Below are positions 39,301 through 51,778 of a stretch of DNA of 64,000 bases, one piece after another. Under the pieces are notes generated by a model, which was given only the letters and a program-made list of their open reading frames with translations, ran no database searches and was not told where the DNA came from. The stretch lies in assembly GCF_027744825.2 (NCBI RefSeq), contig NW_026527054.1:2418001-2482000 (forward strand), written 5' to 3'. Origin of the DNA: Synchiropus splendidus (taxonomy: Eukaryota > Chordata > Actinopteri > Syngnathiformes > Callionymidae). Position 1 is the stretch's first letter. Every line of letters begins with the position of its first letter. Made by a program: the position numbers and the translations under genes.

Positions 39301-41937
39301 TGTTGATACCTTTGGAAAAAGACTTCAGACAGCTTAGATTTGATATGCCAATACCAGAAAGACCCTTTCTGCTATAGTGGGTAGTGAAAATTCCATGTTC
39401 TGAAGCTTCCCTGCAAAGTTATGGCACAATGCGTAAAACCCGTTTTCAGTCTGAGATAAGGTCGGTTCCGGAACGCCAAACATAAAAAAAGTTGATAACT
39501 TCAGTAAAACACTTCAAACAGCTTAGATTTGATGTGCAACTGCTAGAAAGACCCTTTCTGATATAGCGGGAGGTGAAAATGTCCTGTTCTGAAGCTTCCC
39601 TGCAAAGTTATGGCACAATGCGTGAAACGCGTTTTCAGCCTGAGAGAAGGTCGATTCCGGAACGCCAAACATAAAAATGTTGATAACTTTTGAAAAACAC
39701 TTCAGACAGCTTAGATTTGATGTGCAACTACTAGAAAGACCATTTCTGCTATAGTGGGTAGTGAAAATTCCATGTTCTGAAGCTTCCTTGCAAAGTTATG
39801 GCACAATGCGTAAAACCCGTTTTCAGCCTGACATAAGGTTGATTCCGGTACGCCAAACATAAAAATGTTGATAACTTTGGAAAAACACTTCAGACACCTT
39901 AGATTTGATGTGCAACTACGAGAAAGACCCTTTGTGATACAGTGGGAGGTGAAAATTTCGTGTTCTGAAGCTTCCCAGCAATATTATGGCACAATGCAGA
40001 AAACGCGTTTTCAGCATGAGATAAGTTGGGTTCTAGAACGCCAAACATAAAAATGTTGATAACTTTTGAAAAACACTTCAGACAGCTTAGATTTGATGTG
40101 CAACTACTAGAAAGACCCTTTCTGCTATAGTGGGACGTGAACATTTCATGTTCTGAAGCTTCGCTGAGAAGTTATGGCACAATACAGAAAACGCGTTTTC
40201 AGCCTGAGATAAGGTGGGTTCCGGAACGCCAAGCCTAAAAATGTTGATAACTTTGGAAAAACACTTCAGACAGCTTAGATTTGATGTGCAACTACAAGAA
40301 AGACCCTTTCTGCTATAGTGGGAGGTGAACATTTTATGTTCTGAAGCTTCCCTGAGAAGTTATGGCACAATGCAGAAAACGCGTTTTCAGCCTGAGATAA
40401 GGTGGTTTCCGAAACGCCAAACGTAAAAATGTTGATAACCTTGGAAAAAAATTTCAGACAGCTTCGATTTGATCTGCAACTACTAGAAAGAGCCTTTCTG
40501 CTATAGTGGGAGGTTAAAATTTCATTTTTGGAAGCTTCAATGCAAAGTTATGGCACAATGCAGACAACGCGTTTTCAGCCTGACATAAGGTCGATTCTGG
40601 AACGCCAAACATATAAATGTTGATAACTTTCGAAAGACACTTCAGACAGCTTAGATTTGATGTGCAACTACTAGGAAGACCCTTTCTGCTATAGTGGGAG
40701 GTGAACATTTCATGTTCTGAAGCTTCCCTGCAAATTTATGGCACAATGCAGAAAACGCGTTTTCAGCTTGAGATAAGTTCGATTTCGGAACGCCAAACAT
40801 AAAAATGTTGATAACCTTGGAAAAAAACTTCAGACAGCTTAGATTTGATGTGCAACTACTAGAAAGACACTTTCTGCTATAGTGGGAGGTTAAAATTTCA
40901 TATTTGGAAGCTTCCATGCAAAGTTATGGCACAATGCAGACAACTCGTTTTCAGCCTGAGATAAGATCGATTCTGGAATGCCAAACATAAAAATGTTGAT
41001 AACTTTCGAAAAACACTTCAGACAGCTTAGATTTGATGTGCAACTGCTAGAAAGACCCTTTCTGCTATAGTGGGAGGTGAACATTTCATGTTCTGAAGCT
41101 TCCCTGCAAAGTTATGGGACAATGCAGAAAACGATTTTTCATCCTGAGATAAGGTCGATTCCGGAACGCCAAACAAAAAAATGTTGATAACTTTCGAAAA
41201 ACACTTCAGACAGCTTAGATTTGATGTGCAACTACTAGAAAAACCCTTTCTGCTATAGTGGGAGGTGAACATTTCATGTTCTGAAGCTTCCCTGCAAAGT
41301 TATGGCACAATGCAGAAAACGCGTTTTCAGCTTGAGATAAGGTGGGTTCCGGAACGCCAAACATAAAAATGTTGATAACTTTCAAAAAACACTTCAGTCA
41401 GCTTAGATTTGATGTGCATCTACTAGAAAGACCCTTTCTGCCACATTGGGAGGTCAAAATTTCATGTTCTGAAGCTTCCCTGCAAAGTTATGGCACAATG
41501 CAGAAAACGATTTTTCATCCCGAGATAAGGTCGATTCCGGAACGCCAAACATAAAAATGTTGATAACTTTCGAAAAACACTTCAGACAGCTTAGATTTGA
41601 TGTGCAACTACTAGAAAGACCATTTCTGCTGTAGTGGGAGGTGAAAATTTCATGTTCTGAAGCTTCCCTGCAAAGTTATGGCACAATGTAGAAAACGCGT
41701 TTTCAGCCTGAGATAAGGTGGGTTCCGGAACGCCAAACATAAAAATGTTGATAACTTTGGAAAAACATTCCAGACAGCTTAGATTTGATGTGGAACTACT
41801 AGAAAGACCCTTTCTGCTATAGTGGGAGGTGAAAATTTCATGTTCTGAAGCTTCCCTGCAAAGTTATGGCACAATGCAGAAAACGCGTTTTCAGCCTGAG
41901 ATAAGGTCGATTCCGGAACGCCAAACATAAAAATGTT

Positions 41938-41942
41938 GATAA
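41938..41942. repeat. Target-site duplication GATAA, left of solo LTR 2
   Basis: GATAA before TGTTGTATATACTGG; it matches 43467-43471 and is identical to the pair around solo LTR 1. Confidence 0.9.
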
Positions 41943-43466
41943 TGTTGTATATACTGGAAATTCGAAAATATTATAATCAAAACCTGCTAAATAATATTTG
42001 ATATTATTTCTGTTTTTATCATTGACAAACCTGCTAAATAATATTTGATATTATTTCTGATTTTTTATCATTAATTGTTTGATGTTTTGAACTTTAGTGA
42101 ACCTGTATGCTTTTGATCCTGAACGTTTGAACTCACGAACAGCTGTGTGCTTTGAACTAAGAATGACCTTGTCGGCGCGCTCGTTTGAAGTCATGAGCAG
42201 GTGGCCATCTTGAACTTAGTATGAACTTGTAAGCGCACGTGCTGACAAAGATGGAGTAGATGTACTGACCTAATATGGTAAACCGGGCATCATTGACGTA
42301 AATAATGATGCAAGTGCTGATGCAATTGACACTAATATGATCTATCACCAAACATGCATCCTTTTGAGGGAAGGACTTCAAAGGCCATCTGGAGAAAAAC
42401 AAGATAAGTTAAAGATATGATTAATTGCCTCGGCATGAGAAACGGACGTCGGTATGTCTTCAAAGCCATGCGTGTGGCTATATAAGCGCTCGGACATGTG
42501 ACATTGGGTTCTTGCTCTTTTTGGATCTTCACCCGCGTCTGTCCGCCGTAAGGTCTTGTATCTTATCTTGGGACGGTGCTCTTGCTGTTTGCTCTCAGAC
42601 CATCTGATTTTAACTCATCTTTTATTTTTCTCTTACTATTTCTGAATTAATTCTTTTTATTGCATGAATTTTGATTATATGACTTTTGAAGTATTTTTGA
42701 TTATATGGTTTTTGAAGTATATGTACTAGTACCAGCGTCTGGCGGTACTTTTGATATTGTTGGGTATCAGCGTCTGGCGATACCCTTGAGTTTATGGATT
42801 TTATTATTCTTGGTTGACTTTGCTGTTTTTACTATTCTTTTATTAATTTTTTGAAGAAACATTTTTGTGACTAAAAACATAATAAAATTGAGTACGAGTT
42901 AAGTACTGAAAAGGCACAACGGCGTTGATCCCTGACTACTAAAGAATCAACTGGCTCCTACCTACTACCATCAATTGGGTTATAGGTGAGTTATTGTTTG
43001 ATTTCCTCCTGTTGCACATTTAATGAGTGTCTCACATGGTAGCATTATTCCATCCTGAATTATTATGTCAATGATTAGGTGGTAGTTTTAGGCATTTATG
43101 GGGAAAATGTTATTTGAAAGGAATGGATTGAGGATCTAATCATGAGTCCCTAAACGAAGTTAAGTAAAGAGACTACGGTAAGAGGTGTAGCATTGTAAGG
43201 TCAAGAACCTGTTTTTTAACAAGTCGGGCTAATTAAATAACCCGCTCAGTGAAGCGCCGACACTACTCACTAATATAATAAGGTACAGTTGTTACGCTTA
43301 TTATAGTCTTAGAACGGTGTCCGCAACAAGAGGCTGACTGAGTTGACCAAACGAGGGGCCCTTTACCAGAGAGGCAAAGGGAGGTAGTGTGCTCGGAACT
43401 AGGGACGGCTTATGTTATAGCCAATCGCCTTGTACACAAGACCTTGAAAACCTAAACCCGACGACA
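41943..43466 (+). mobile_element. Solo LTR 2 (1524 bp), copy of solo LTR 1
   Basis: Same length and nearly the same sequence as solo LTR 1. By eye I found four single-base differences (pairs near 35323/42494, 35668/42839, 36155/43326 and 36171/43342). It carries TATATAAG at 42479-42486, the hairpin pair at 42728-42749 and 42762-42785, AATAAA at 42881-42886 and GTGAGT at 42986-42991. The same target duplication and the same flanking monomers show that it arose by satellite segmental duplication and was not a second insertion. Confidence 0.93.
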
Positions 43467-43471
43467 GATAA
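43467..43471. repeat. Target-site duplication GATAA, right of solo LTR 2
   Basis: Matches 41938-41942. Confidence 0.9.
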
Positions 43472-46400
43472 CTCAGGAAAAACTCTACAGACAGCTTAGA
43501 TTTGATGTGCAACTACTAGAAATAACCTATCTGCTTTCGTGGGAGGTGAAAAAATCATGTTCTGAAGCTTCCCTGCAAAGTTATGGCACAATGCGTTAAA
43601 AGCGTTTTCAGCCTGAGACGAGGTTGATTTCAGAACGACAAAACATAAAAATGTTGATAACTCAGGAAAAACTCTACAGACAGCTTAGATTTGATGTGCA
43701 ACTACTAGAAATACCCTTTCTGCTGTAGTGGGAGGAGAAAATTTCATGTTCTGAACTCTCCCTGCAAAGTTATGGCACAATGCAGAAAACGCGTTTTCAG
43801 CCTGAGATAAGGTGGGTTCCAGAACGCCAAACATAAAAATGTTGATAACTTTGGAAATACACTTCAGACAGCTTAGATTTGATGTGCAACTACTAGAAAT
43901 ACCCTTTCTGCTGTAGTGGGAGGAGAAAATTTCATGTTCTGAAGTCTCCCTGCAAAGTTATGGCACAATGTAGAAAACGCGTTTTCAGCCTGAGATAAGG
44001 TGGGTTCCAGAACGCCAAACATAAAAATATTGATAACTTTGGAAAAACACTTCAGACAGCTTAGATTTGATGTGCAACTACTTGAAAGACCCTTTCTGCT
44101 ACAGTGGGAGGTGAAAATTTCATGTTCTGAAGATTCCCTGCAAAGTTATGACACAATGCAGGAAACGCGTTTTCAGCCTGAGATAAGGTCGATTCAGGAA
44201 CACCAAACATAAAAATGTTGAAAACTTTCGAAAAACACTTCAGACAGCTTAGATTTGATTTGCATCTACTAGAAAGACCCTTTCTGCTACAGTGGGACGT
44301 GAACATTTCATGTTCTGAAGCTTCCCTGAGAAGTTATGGCACAATACAGAAAACGCGTTTTCTGCCTGAGATAAGGTGGGTTCCGGAACGCCAAGCGTAA
44401 AAATGTTGATAACTTTGGAAAAACACTTCAGACAGCTTAGATTTGATGTGCAACTACTAGAAAGACCCTTTCTGCTATAGTGGGAGGTGAACATTTCATG
44501 TTCTGAAGCTTCCCTGAGAAGTTATGGCACAATGCAGAAAACGCGTTTTCAGCCTGAGATAAGGTGGTTTCCGAAACGCCAAACGTAAAAATGTTGATGA
44601 CTTTGGAAAAACATTTCAGACAGCTTAGATTTGATCTGCAACTACTAGAAAGAGCCTTTCTGCTATAGTGGGAGCTTAAAATTTCATGTTCGGAAGCTTA
44701 CATGCAAAGTTATGGCACAATGCAGACAACGCGTTTTCAGCCTGAGATAAGGTCGATTCTGGAACGCCAAACATAAAAATGTTGATAACTTTGGAAAAAC
44801 ACATCAGACAGCTTAGATTTGATCTGCAACTACTAAAAAGACCCTTTCTGCTATAGTGGGAGGTGAACATTTCATGTTCTGAAGCTTCCCTGCAAAGTTA
44901 TGGCACAATGCAGACAATGCGTTTTCTGCCTGAGATAAGGTCGATTCTTGAAGGCCAAACATAAAAATGTTGATAACTTTCGAAAAACACTTCAGACAGC
45001 TTAGATTTGATGTGCAACTACTAGAAAGACCCTTTCTGCTATAGTGGGAGGTGAACATTTCATGTTCTGAAGCTTCCCTGCAAAGTTATGGCACAATGTA
45101 AAAAACGCGTTTTCAGCTTGAGATGAGGTCGATTCCGGAACGCCAAACATAAAAATGTTGATAACCTTGGAAAAAAACTTCAGACAGCTTAGATTTGGTG
45201 TGCAACTACTAGAAAGACCCTTTCGGCTATTGTGGGAGGTTAAAATTTCATGTCCTGAAGCTTCGCTGCAAAGTTATGGCACAATGCAGACAACTCGTTT
45301 TCAGCCTGAGATAAGATCGATTCTGGAATGCCAAACATAAAAATGTTGATAACTTTGGAAAAACACTTCAGACAACTTAGATTTGATGTGCAACTGCTAG
45401 AAAGACCCTTTCTGCTATAGTGGGAGGTGAACATTTCATGTTCTGAAGCTTCCCTGCAAAGTTATGGGACAATGCAGAAAACGATTTTTCATCCTGAGAT
45501 AAGGTCGATTCCGGAACGCCAAACATAAAAATGTTGATAACTTTCGAAAAACACTTCAGACAGCTTAGATTTGATGTGCAACTACTAGAAAGACCCTTTC
45601 TGCTATAGTGGGACGTGAAAATTTCATGTTCTGAAGCTTCCCTGCAAAGTTATGGCACAATGCAGAAAACCTGTTTTCAATCTGAGATAAGGTGGGTTCC
45701 GGAACGCCATACATAAAATGTTGATAACTTTGGAAAAACACTTCAGACAGTTTAGATTTGATGTGCAACTGCTAGAAAGACCCTTTCTGCTATAGTGGGA
45801 CGTGAATATTTCATGTTCTGAAGCTTCCCTGAGAAGTTATGGCACAATACAGAAAACGCGTTTTCGGCCAGAGATAAGGTCGATTCAGGAACACCAAACA
45901 TAAAAATGTTGAAAACCTTCGAAAAACACTTCAGACAGCTTAGATTTGATGTGCAACTACGAGAAAGACCCTTTCTGCTATAGTGGGAGGTGAAAATATC
46001 ATGTTCTGAAGCTTCCCTGCAAAGTTATGGCACAATGCGTTAAAAGCGTTTTCAGCCTGAGATGAGGTTGATTTCAGAACGCCAAACATAAAAATGTTGA
46101 TAACTCAGGAAAAACTCTACAGACAGCTTAGATTTGATGTGCAACTACTAGAAATACCCTTTCTGCTCTAGTGGGAAGTGAAAATTTCATGTTCTGAAGC
46201 TTCCCTGCAAAGTTATGGCACAATGAAGAAAACGCGTTTTCAGCCTGAGATAAGGTGGGTACCAGAACGCCAAACATAAAAATGTTGATAACTTTGGAAA
46301 TACACTTCAGACAGCTTAGATTTGATGAGCAACTACTAGAAATACCCTTTCTGCTGTAGTGGGAGGAGAAAATTTCATGTTCTGAAGTCTCCCTGCAAAG

Positions 46401-47949
46401 TTATGGCACAATGCAGAAAACGCGTTTTCAGCCTGAGATAAGGTGGGTTCCAGAACGCCAAACATAAAAATGTTGATAACTTTGGAAAAACACTTCAGAC
46501 AGCTTAGATTTGATGTGCAACTACTAGAAAGACCCTTTCTGCTGCAGTGGGAGGTGAAAATTTCATGTCCTAAAGCTTCCCTGCAAAGTTATGCCACAAT
46601 GCAGGAAACGCGTTTTCAGCCTGAGATAAGGTCGATTCCGGAACACCAATCATAAAAATGTTGATAACTTTGGGAAAACACTTCAGACAGCTTAGATTTG
46701 ATGTGCAACTACTAGAAAGACCCTTTCTGCTATAGTGGGAGGTGAACATTTCATGTTCTGAAGCTTCCCTGCAAAGTTATGGCACAATGCAGACAACGCG
46801 TTTTCAGCCTGAGATAAGGTCGATTCTGGAACGCCAAACGTAAAAATGTTGATAACTTTGGAAAAACATTTCAAACAGCTTAGATTTGATGTGCAACTAC
46901 TAGAAAGACCCTTTCTGGTATAGTGGGAGGTGAAAATTTCATGTTCTGAAGCTTCCCTGCAAAGTTAAGGGACAATGCAGAAAACGGTTTTTCATCCTGA
47001 GATAAGGTCGATTCCGGAACGCCAAACATAAAAATGTTGATAACTTTCGAAAAACACTTCAGACAGCTTAGATTTCATGTGCAACTACTAGAAAGACCCT
47101 TTCTGCTTTAGTGGGACCTGAAAATTTCATGTTCTGAAGCTTCCCTGCAAAGTTATGGCACAATGCCGAAAACGCGTTTTCAGCCTGAGATAAGGTGGGT
47201 TCCGGAACGCCAAACGTAAAAATGTTGATAACTTTGGAAAAACATTTCAGACAGCTTAGATTTGATCTGCAACTACTAGAAAGACCCTTTCTGCTATAGT
47301 TGGAGCTTAAAATTTCATGTTCGGATGCTTCCATGCAAAGTTATGGCACAATGTAGACAACGCGTTTTCAGCCTGAGATAAGGTCGATTCTGGAACGCCA
47401 AACATAAAAATGGTGATAACCTTGGAAAAACACTTCAGACAGCTAAGATTTGATGTGCAACGACTAGAAAGACCTTTTCTGCTATAGTGGGAGTTAAACA
47501 TGTCATGTTCTGAAGCTTGCCTGCTACGTTATGGCACAATGCAGAAAACGCGTTTTGAGCCTGAGATAAGGTGGGTTCCGGAACGCCAAACATAAAAATG
47601 TTGATAACTTTGGAAAAACACTTCAGACAGCTTAGATTTGATGTGCAACTACTAGAAAGACCCTTTCTGCTATAGTGGGAGGAGAAAATTTCATGTTCTG
47701 AAGTCTCCCTGCATAGTTATGGCACAATGCAGAAAATGCGTTTTCAGCTTGAGATAAGGTGGGTTCCGGAACGCCAAACATAAAATTGTTTATAACTTTG
47801 GAAAAACACTTCAGACAGCTTAAATTTGATGTGCAACTACTAGAAAGACAATTTCTGCTATAGTGGGAGGTTAAAATTTCATGTACTGAAGCGTCCCTGC
47901 AAAGTTATGGCACAATACAGAAAACGCGTTTTTAGCTTGGTATAAGGTC

Positions 47950-48420
47950 GATTCTGGAACGCAAATCATAAAAATGTTGATAACTTTCGAAACACACTTC
48001 AGACAGCTTAGATTTGAAGTGCAACTACTAGAAAGACCCTTTCTATTATAGTGCGAGGTGAAAATTTCATGTTCTGAAACTTCCCTGCAAAGTTATGGCA
48101 GAATGGAGGAAACGCAGGCGTTTTCAGGATGAGAAAAGGTGTGTTCCGGAACGCAAACAAACATAAAAATGTTGATAACATTGGAAAAACACTTCAGACA
48201 GCTTAGATTTGATGTGTAACTGCTAGAAAGACCCTTTCTGCTATAGTGGGATGTGCAAATTTAATGTTCTGAAGCTTACCTGCAAAGTTATGCCACAAAG
48301 CAGAAAACGCATTTTCAGCCTGAAATAAGGTGGGTTCCGGAAAGGAAAACATAAAAATGTTGATAACTTTGGAAAAACACTTTGATGTGCAACTATTAGA
48401 AAGACCCTTTCTGCTATAGT
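47950..48420. repeat. Degenerate satellite monomers with indels
   Basis: Monomers here have length changes that are rare elsewhere: an added segment giving GAAACGCAGGCGTTTTC near 48110, an insertion giving ACGCAAACAAACATAAAAATG near 48152, and a deletion of about 14 bp at 48379-48384 (AACACTTTGATGTGC) that removes the usual CAGACAGCTTAGA. They are probably less often corrected by exchange. Confidence 0.75.
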
Positions 48421-50581
48421 GGGAGGTGAAATTTTCATGTTCTGAAGCTTCCCTGCAAAGTTATGGCACAATGCGTAAAACGTGTTTTCAGCCTGAGACA
48501 TGGTCGATTCCGGAACGCCAAACATAAAAATGTTGATAACATTGGAAAAACACTTCAGACAGCTTAGATTTGATGTGCAACTACTAGAAAGACCCTTTCT
48601 GCTATATTGGGAGGTGAAATTTTCATGTTCTGAAGCTTCCTTGCAAAGTTATGGCACAATGCGGAAAACGCGTTTTCAGCCTGAGATAAGGTCGATTCCG
48701 GAACGCCAAACATAAAAATATTGATAACTTTGGAAAAATACTTCAGACAATTTGATTTGATGTGCAACTACTAGAAAGACCATTTCTGCTATCGTGGGAG
48801 GTGAAATTTTCATGTTCTGAAGCTTCCCTGCAAAGTTATGGCACAATGCGTAAAACGCGTTTTGAGCCTGAGATAAGGTAGATTCCGCAACGCCATACAT
48901 AAAAAAAGTAGATAACTTTGGAAAAACACTTCAGACAGCTTAGATTTGATGTGCAACTACTAGAAAGACCATTTCTGCTATAGTGGGAGGTGAAAATTTC
49001 ATGTTCTGACGCTTCTCTGCAAAGTTATGGCACAATGCAGAATACGCATTTTCAGCCTGACATAAGGTGGGTTCCGGAACGCCAAACATAAAAATGTTGA
49101 TAACTTTGGAAACACACCTCAGACAGCTTAAATTTGAGGTACAACTACGAGAAAGACCCTTTCTGCTATACTGGGAGATGAAAATTTCATGTTCTGATGT
49201 TTCCCTGCAAAGTTTTGGCATAATGCAGAAAACACGTTTTCAGCTTGAGATAAGGTCGATTCCGTAACGCCAAACATAAAAATGTTGATAACTTTGGAAA
49301 AACACTTCAGACAGCTTAGATTTGATGTGCAACTGCTAGAAAGACCCTTTTTGCTATAGTGAGATATGAAAATTTCATGTTCTGAAGCTTCTCTGCAAAG
49401 TTATGGCACAATGCAGAAAATGCATTTTCAGCCTGACATAAGGTGGGTTCCGGAACGCCAAACATAAAAATGTTGATAACTTTGGAAAAACACTTCAGAC
49501 AGCTTAGATTTGTTCTGCAACTACTCGAAAGACCCTTTCTGCTATAGTGAGATGTGAAAATTTCATGTTCTGAAGCTTGCCTGCAAAGTTATGCCACAAA
49601 GCAGAAAACGCGTTTTCAGCCTGAGATAAGGTCGATTCCGGAACGCCAAATATATAAATGTTGATAACTTTGGAAAAACACTTCAGACAGCTTAGCTTTG
49701 ATGTGCAACTACTAGAAAGACCATTTCTGCTATAGTGGGAGGTGAACATTCCATGTTCTCAAGCTTCCCTGCAAAGCTGTGGCACAATGTAGAAAACGCG
49801 TTTTCAGCTTGAGATAAGGTCGATTCTGGAACGCCAAAGATAAAAATGTTGATAACTTTGGGAACACACTTCAAACAGCTTAGATTTGATGTGCAACTAC
49901 TAGAATGACCCTTTCTGCTATTGTGGGAGGTGAAAATTTCATGTTCTGAAGCTTCCCTGCAAAGTTTTGGCACAGTGCAGGAAACGCGTTTTCAGCCTGA
50001 GATAAGGTGTGTTCCGCAACGTCAAACATAAATAGGTTGATAACTTTGGAAAAACACTGTAGACAGCTTAGATTTGATGTGCAACTACTAGAAAGACCAT
50101 TTCTGCTATAGTGGCAGGTGAAAATTTTATGTTCTGAAGCTTCCTTGCAAAGTCATGGCACAATGCAGAAAACGCACTTTCAGCCTGAGATAAGGTGGGT
50201 TCCAGAATGCCAAACATAAAAATGTTGATAACTTTGGAAAAACACTTCATACAGATTAGATTAGATGTGCAACTACTCGAAAGACCCTTTCTGCTATTGT
50301 GGGATGTGAAAATTTCATGTTCTGAAGCTTCCCTGCAAAGTTATGGCACAATGCAGAAAACGCGTTTTCAGTCTGAAGTAAGGTCGAGTCCGGAACGCCA
50401 AACATAAAAATGTTGATACCTTTGGAAAAACACTTTAGAGAGCATAGATTTGATGTGCAACTACTAGAAAGACCCTTTTTGATATAGTGGGAGGTGAAAA
50501 TTTCATGTTCAGAAGCTTCCCTGCAAAGTTATGGCACAATGCAGAAAACTCGTTTTCAGCTTGAGATAAGGTCGATTCTGG

Positions 50582-50586
50582 AACGC
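50582..50586. repeat. Predicted left target-site duplication of the provirus (AACGC)
   Basis: The five bases before the LTR start at 50587. The solo LTRs of this family show 5-bp duplications, so AACGC should follow the 3' LTR, which lies outside the window. Confidence 0.4.
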
Positions 50587-50771
50587 TGTTGTATATACTG
50601 GAAAATCGAAAATATTATAATCAAAACTTGCTCAGTGATATTTGAAATTGTTTGTCATTTTTATTATTGATTTTGATGTTTGAACTTTAGTGAACTTACA
50701 TGCCTTTGAACGTGAACTTGAAGTCATGAACAAGTGTGTGCTTTGAACTTAGATTGAACTTGTAAACAGGA

Positions 50772-50801
50772 TGTGCTGACGTGTGCTGACGTGTGCTGAC
50801 G
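50772..50801 (+). promoter_or_regulatory. Three 10-bp tandem repeats with TGACG (U3)
   Basis: GTGTGCTGAC-type 10-bp units put TGACG at 50777-50781, 50787-50791 and 50797-50801. A fourth TGACG is at 50852-50856. TGACG(T) is the core of ATF/CREB sites, and 10-bp spacing keeps the sites on one face of the helix. The solo LTRs have only one GTGCTGAC at the corresponding place. Enhancer function is inference. Confidence 0.55.
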
Positions 50802-50933
50802 CAGAAGAAACAGGATGTATTGACCGGATGTGGTGAACCGCTAGGCACTGCTGACGCAAATGAAACTGGATGTGATTAACCGCCGGAACACGCGATCCAT
50901 TTATGGGCATGTCATCTAAACCAGCTGTGTTGC

Positions 50934-50940
50934 TATAAAA
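50934..50940 (+). promoter_or_regulatory. Provirus TATA box
   Basis: TATAAAA followed by ACGCTCGG, aligned with the TATATAAGCGCTCGG of the solo LTRs. The predicted start of transcription is near 50965. Confidence 0.75.
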
Positions 50941-51149
50941 ACGCTCGGAAATGTGACACAGAGGTCCCTTTTTGATTTTTGGCTTCATCCGTTTGCAGTA
51001 AGGTCTTGTATCTTAACTTATGACGGTGCTCTTGCTATTGCTCTCAGACTATTTGATTTAATTAATTTTTATCGTTCTCTTATTATTTTTTGAGTTATTT
51101 CTTTTTATTGTATGTATTTTGATTATATGATTTTCGAAGTATATGTATT

Positions 51150-51207
51150 AATACCAGCGTCTCGCGGTACTTTTGATATTATTGGGTATCAGCGTCTGGC
51201 AATACCC
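51150..51207 (+). promoter_or_regulatory. Tandem hairpins with shared loop in R (provirus)
   Basis: Hairpin 1: AATACC (51150-51155), loop AGCGTCTCGC (51156-51165), GGTACT (51166-51171); one A-C mismatch and one loop change compared with the solo LTRs. Hairpin 2: GGGTATC (51184-51190), loop AGCGTCTGGC (51191-51200), AATACCC (51201-51207), with only the loop-closing pair lost. Both remain foldable despite wide divergence elsewhere in the upstream LTR. Confidence 0.65.
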
Positions 51208-51301
51208 TTGAGTTTATGGAGTTTATTGTTCATTATTGATTTTATTGTTTTTATTATTCTTTTATCAATTTTTTGAAGAAATACTTTTGTAACAAAAACA
51301 T

Positions 51302-51307
51302 AATAAA
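51302..51307 (+). terminator. Provirus 5' LTR polyadenylation signal AATAAA
   Basis: AATAAA in ACATAATAAAATTGAG, aligned with the solo LTR signals. In the 5' LTR it has to be ignored for full-length genomic RNA. Confidence 0.75.
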
Positions 51308-51406
51308 ATTGAGTACGAATTAAGTACTGAAAAGGCACAACGGCGTTGATCCCTGACTACTTAAGAATCAACTGGCTCCTACCTACTACCATCAATTGGG
51401 TTATAG

Positions 51407-51412
51407 GTGAGT
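51407..51412 (+). promoter_or_regulatory. Candidate major 5' splice donor (provirus U5)
   Basis: ATAG followed by GTGAGT, unchanged in all three LTRs. It is the best donor between the promoter and gag. A second GTGAGT at 51931-51936, after the PBS, has a poor upstream context (TTT). Confidence 0.5.
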
Positions 51413-51778
51413 TATTGTTTGATTACCTCCTGTTGCACATTTAATGAGTGTCTCACATGGTAGCATTATTCCATCCTGAATTATTGTGTCAATGATTAGG
51501 TGGTAGTTTTAGGCATATATGGGGAAAATGTTATTTAAAAGGAATGGATTGAGGATCTAATCATGAGTCCCTAAACGAAGTTAAGTAAAGAGACTACGGT
51601 AAGAGGTGTAGCATTGTAAGGTCAGGAACCTGTTTTTTAACAGGTCGGGCTAATTAAATAACCCGCTCAGTGAAGCGCCGACACTACTCACTAATATAAT
51701 GAGGTGAGGTTGATACCCTTATTATAGTCTTAGAACCGTGTCCGCAACAAGAGGCTGACTGAGTTGACCACCGAGGGG

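Larger units (their letters stand above)
36296..41942. repeat. Satellite array 2, 188-bp monomer
   Basis: About 30 monomers in the same orientation and register as array 1. The first two carry a rare ACTCAGGAAAAACTCTACAG variant also found right of solo LTR 2 and near 46105. About 37030-38340 is unique to this array; the remainder belongs to the LTR-bearing segmental duplication. No gene is seen. Confidence 0.95.
38350..44190. repeat. LTR-bearing segmental duplication, copy 2
   Basis: Second copy of the block described at 29300-37020, about 1.88 kb shorter because it has one 8-mer unit instead of two and differs by two further monomers. It includes solo LTR 2 and the odd flanking monomers with ACTCAGGAAAAACTCTACAG on its right side. 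Similarity to copy 1 ends near 44190. Confidence 0.82.
43467..50586. repeat. Satellite array 3, 188-bp monomer
   Basis: About 38 monomers in the same orientation, ending abruptly at the provirus in ...GGTCGATTCTGGAACGC. The left part (to 44190) is the duplicated block. The right part, from about 47.7 kb, is more diverged and has indels. No higher-order repeat is obvious there, as is usual at the margin of a homogenised array. No gene is seen. Confidence 0.95.

Noticed and set aside
34772..43466. Two independent LTR insertions
   Set aside because: Same target duplication, same monomer position, same flanks and near-identical LTRs point to one insertion duplicated later.
48..50407. Many 60-110-codon frames on both strands of the satellite, with similar products
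   Set aside because: They are the same 188-bp unit translated again and again. The unit is not a multiple of 3, frames end within one or two monomers, and there is no start context, splice or domain evidence.
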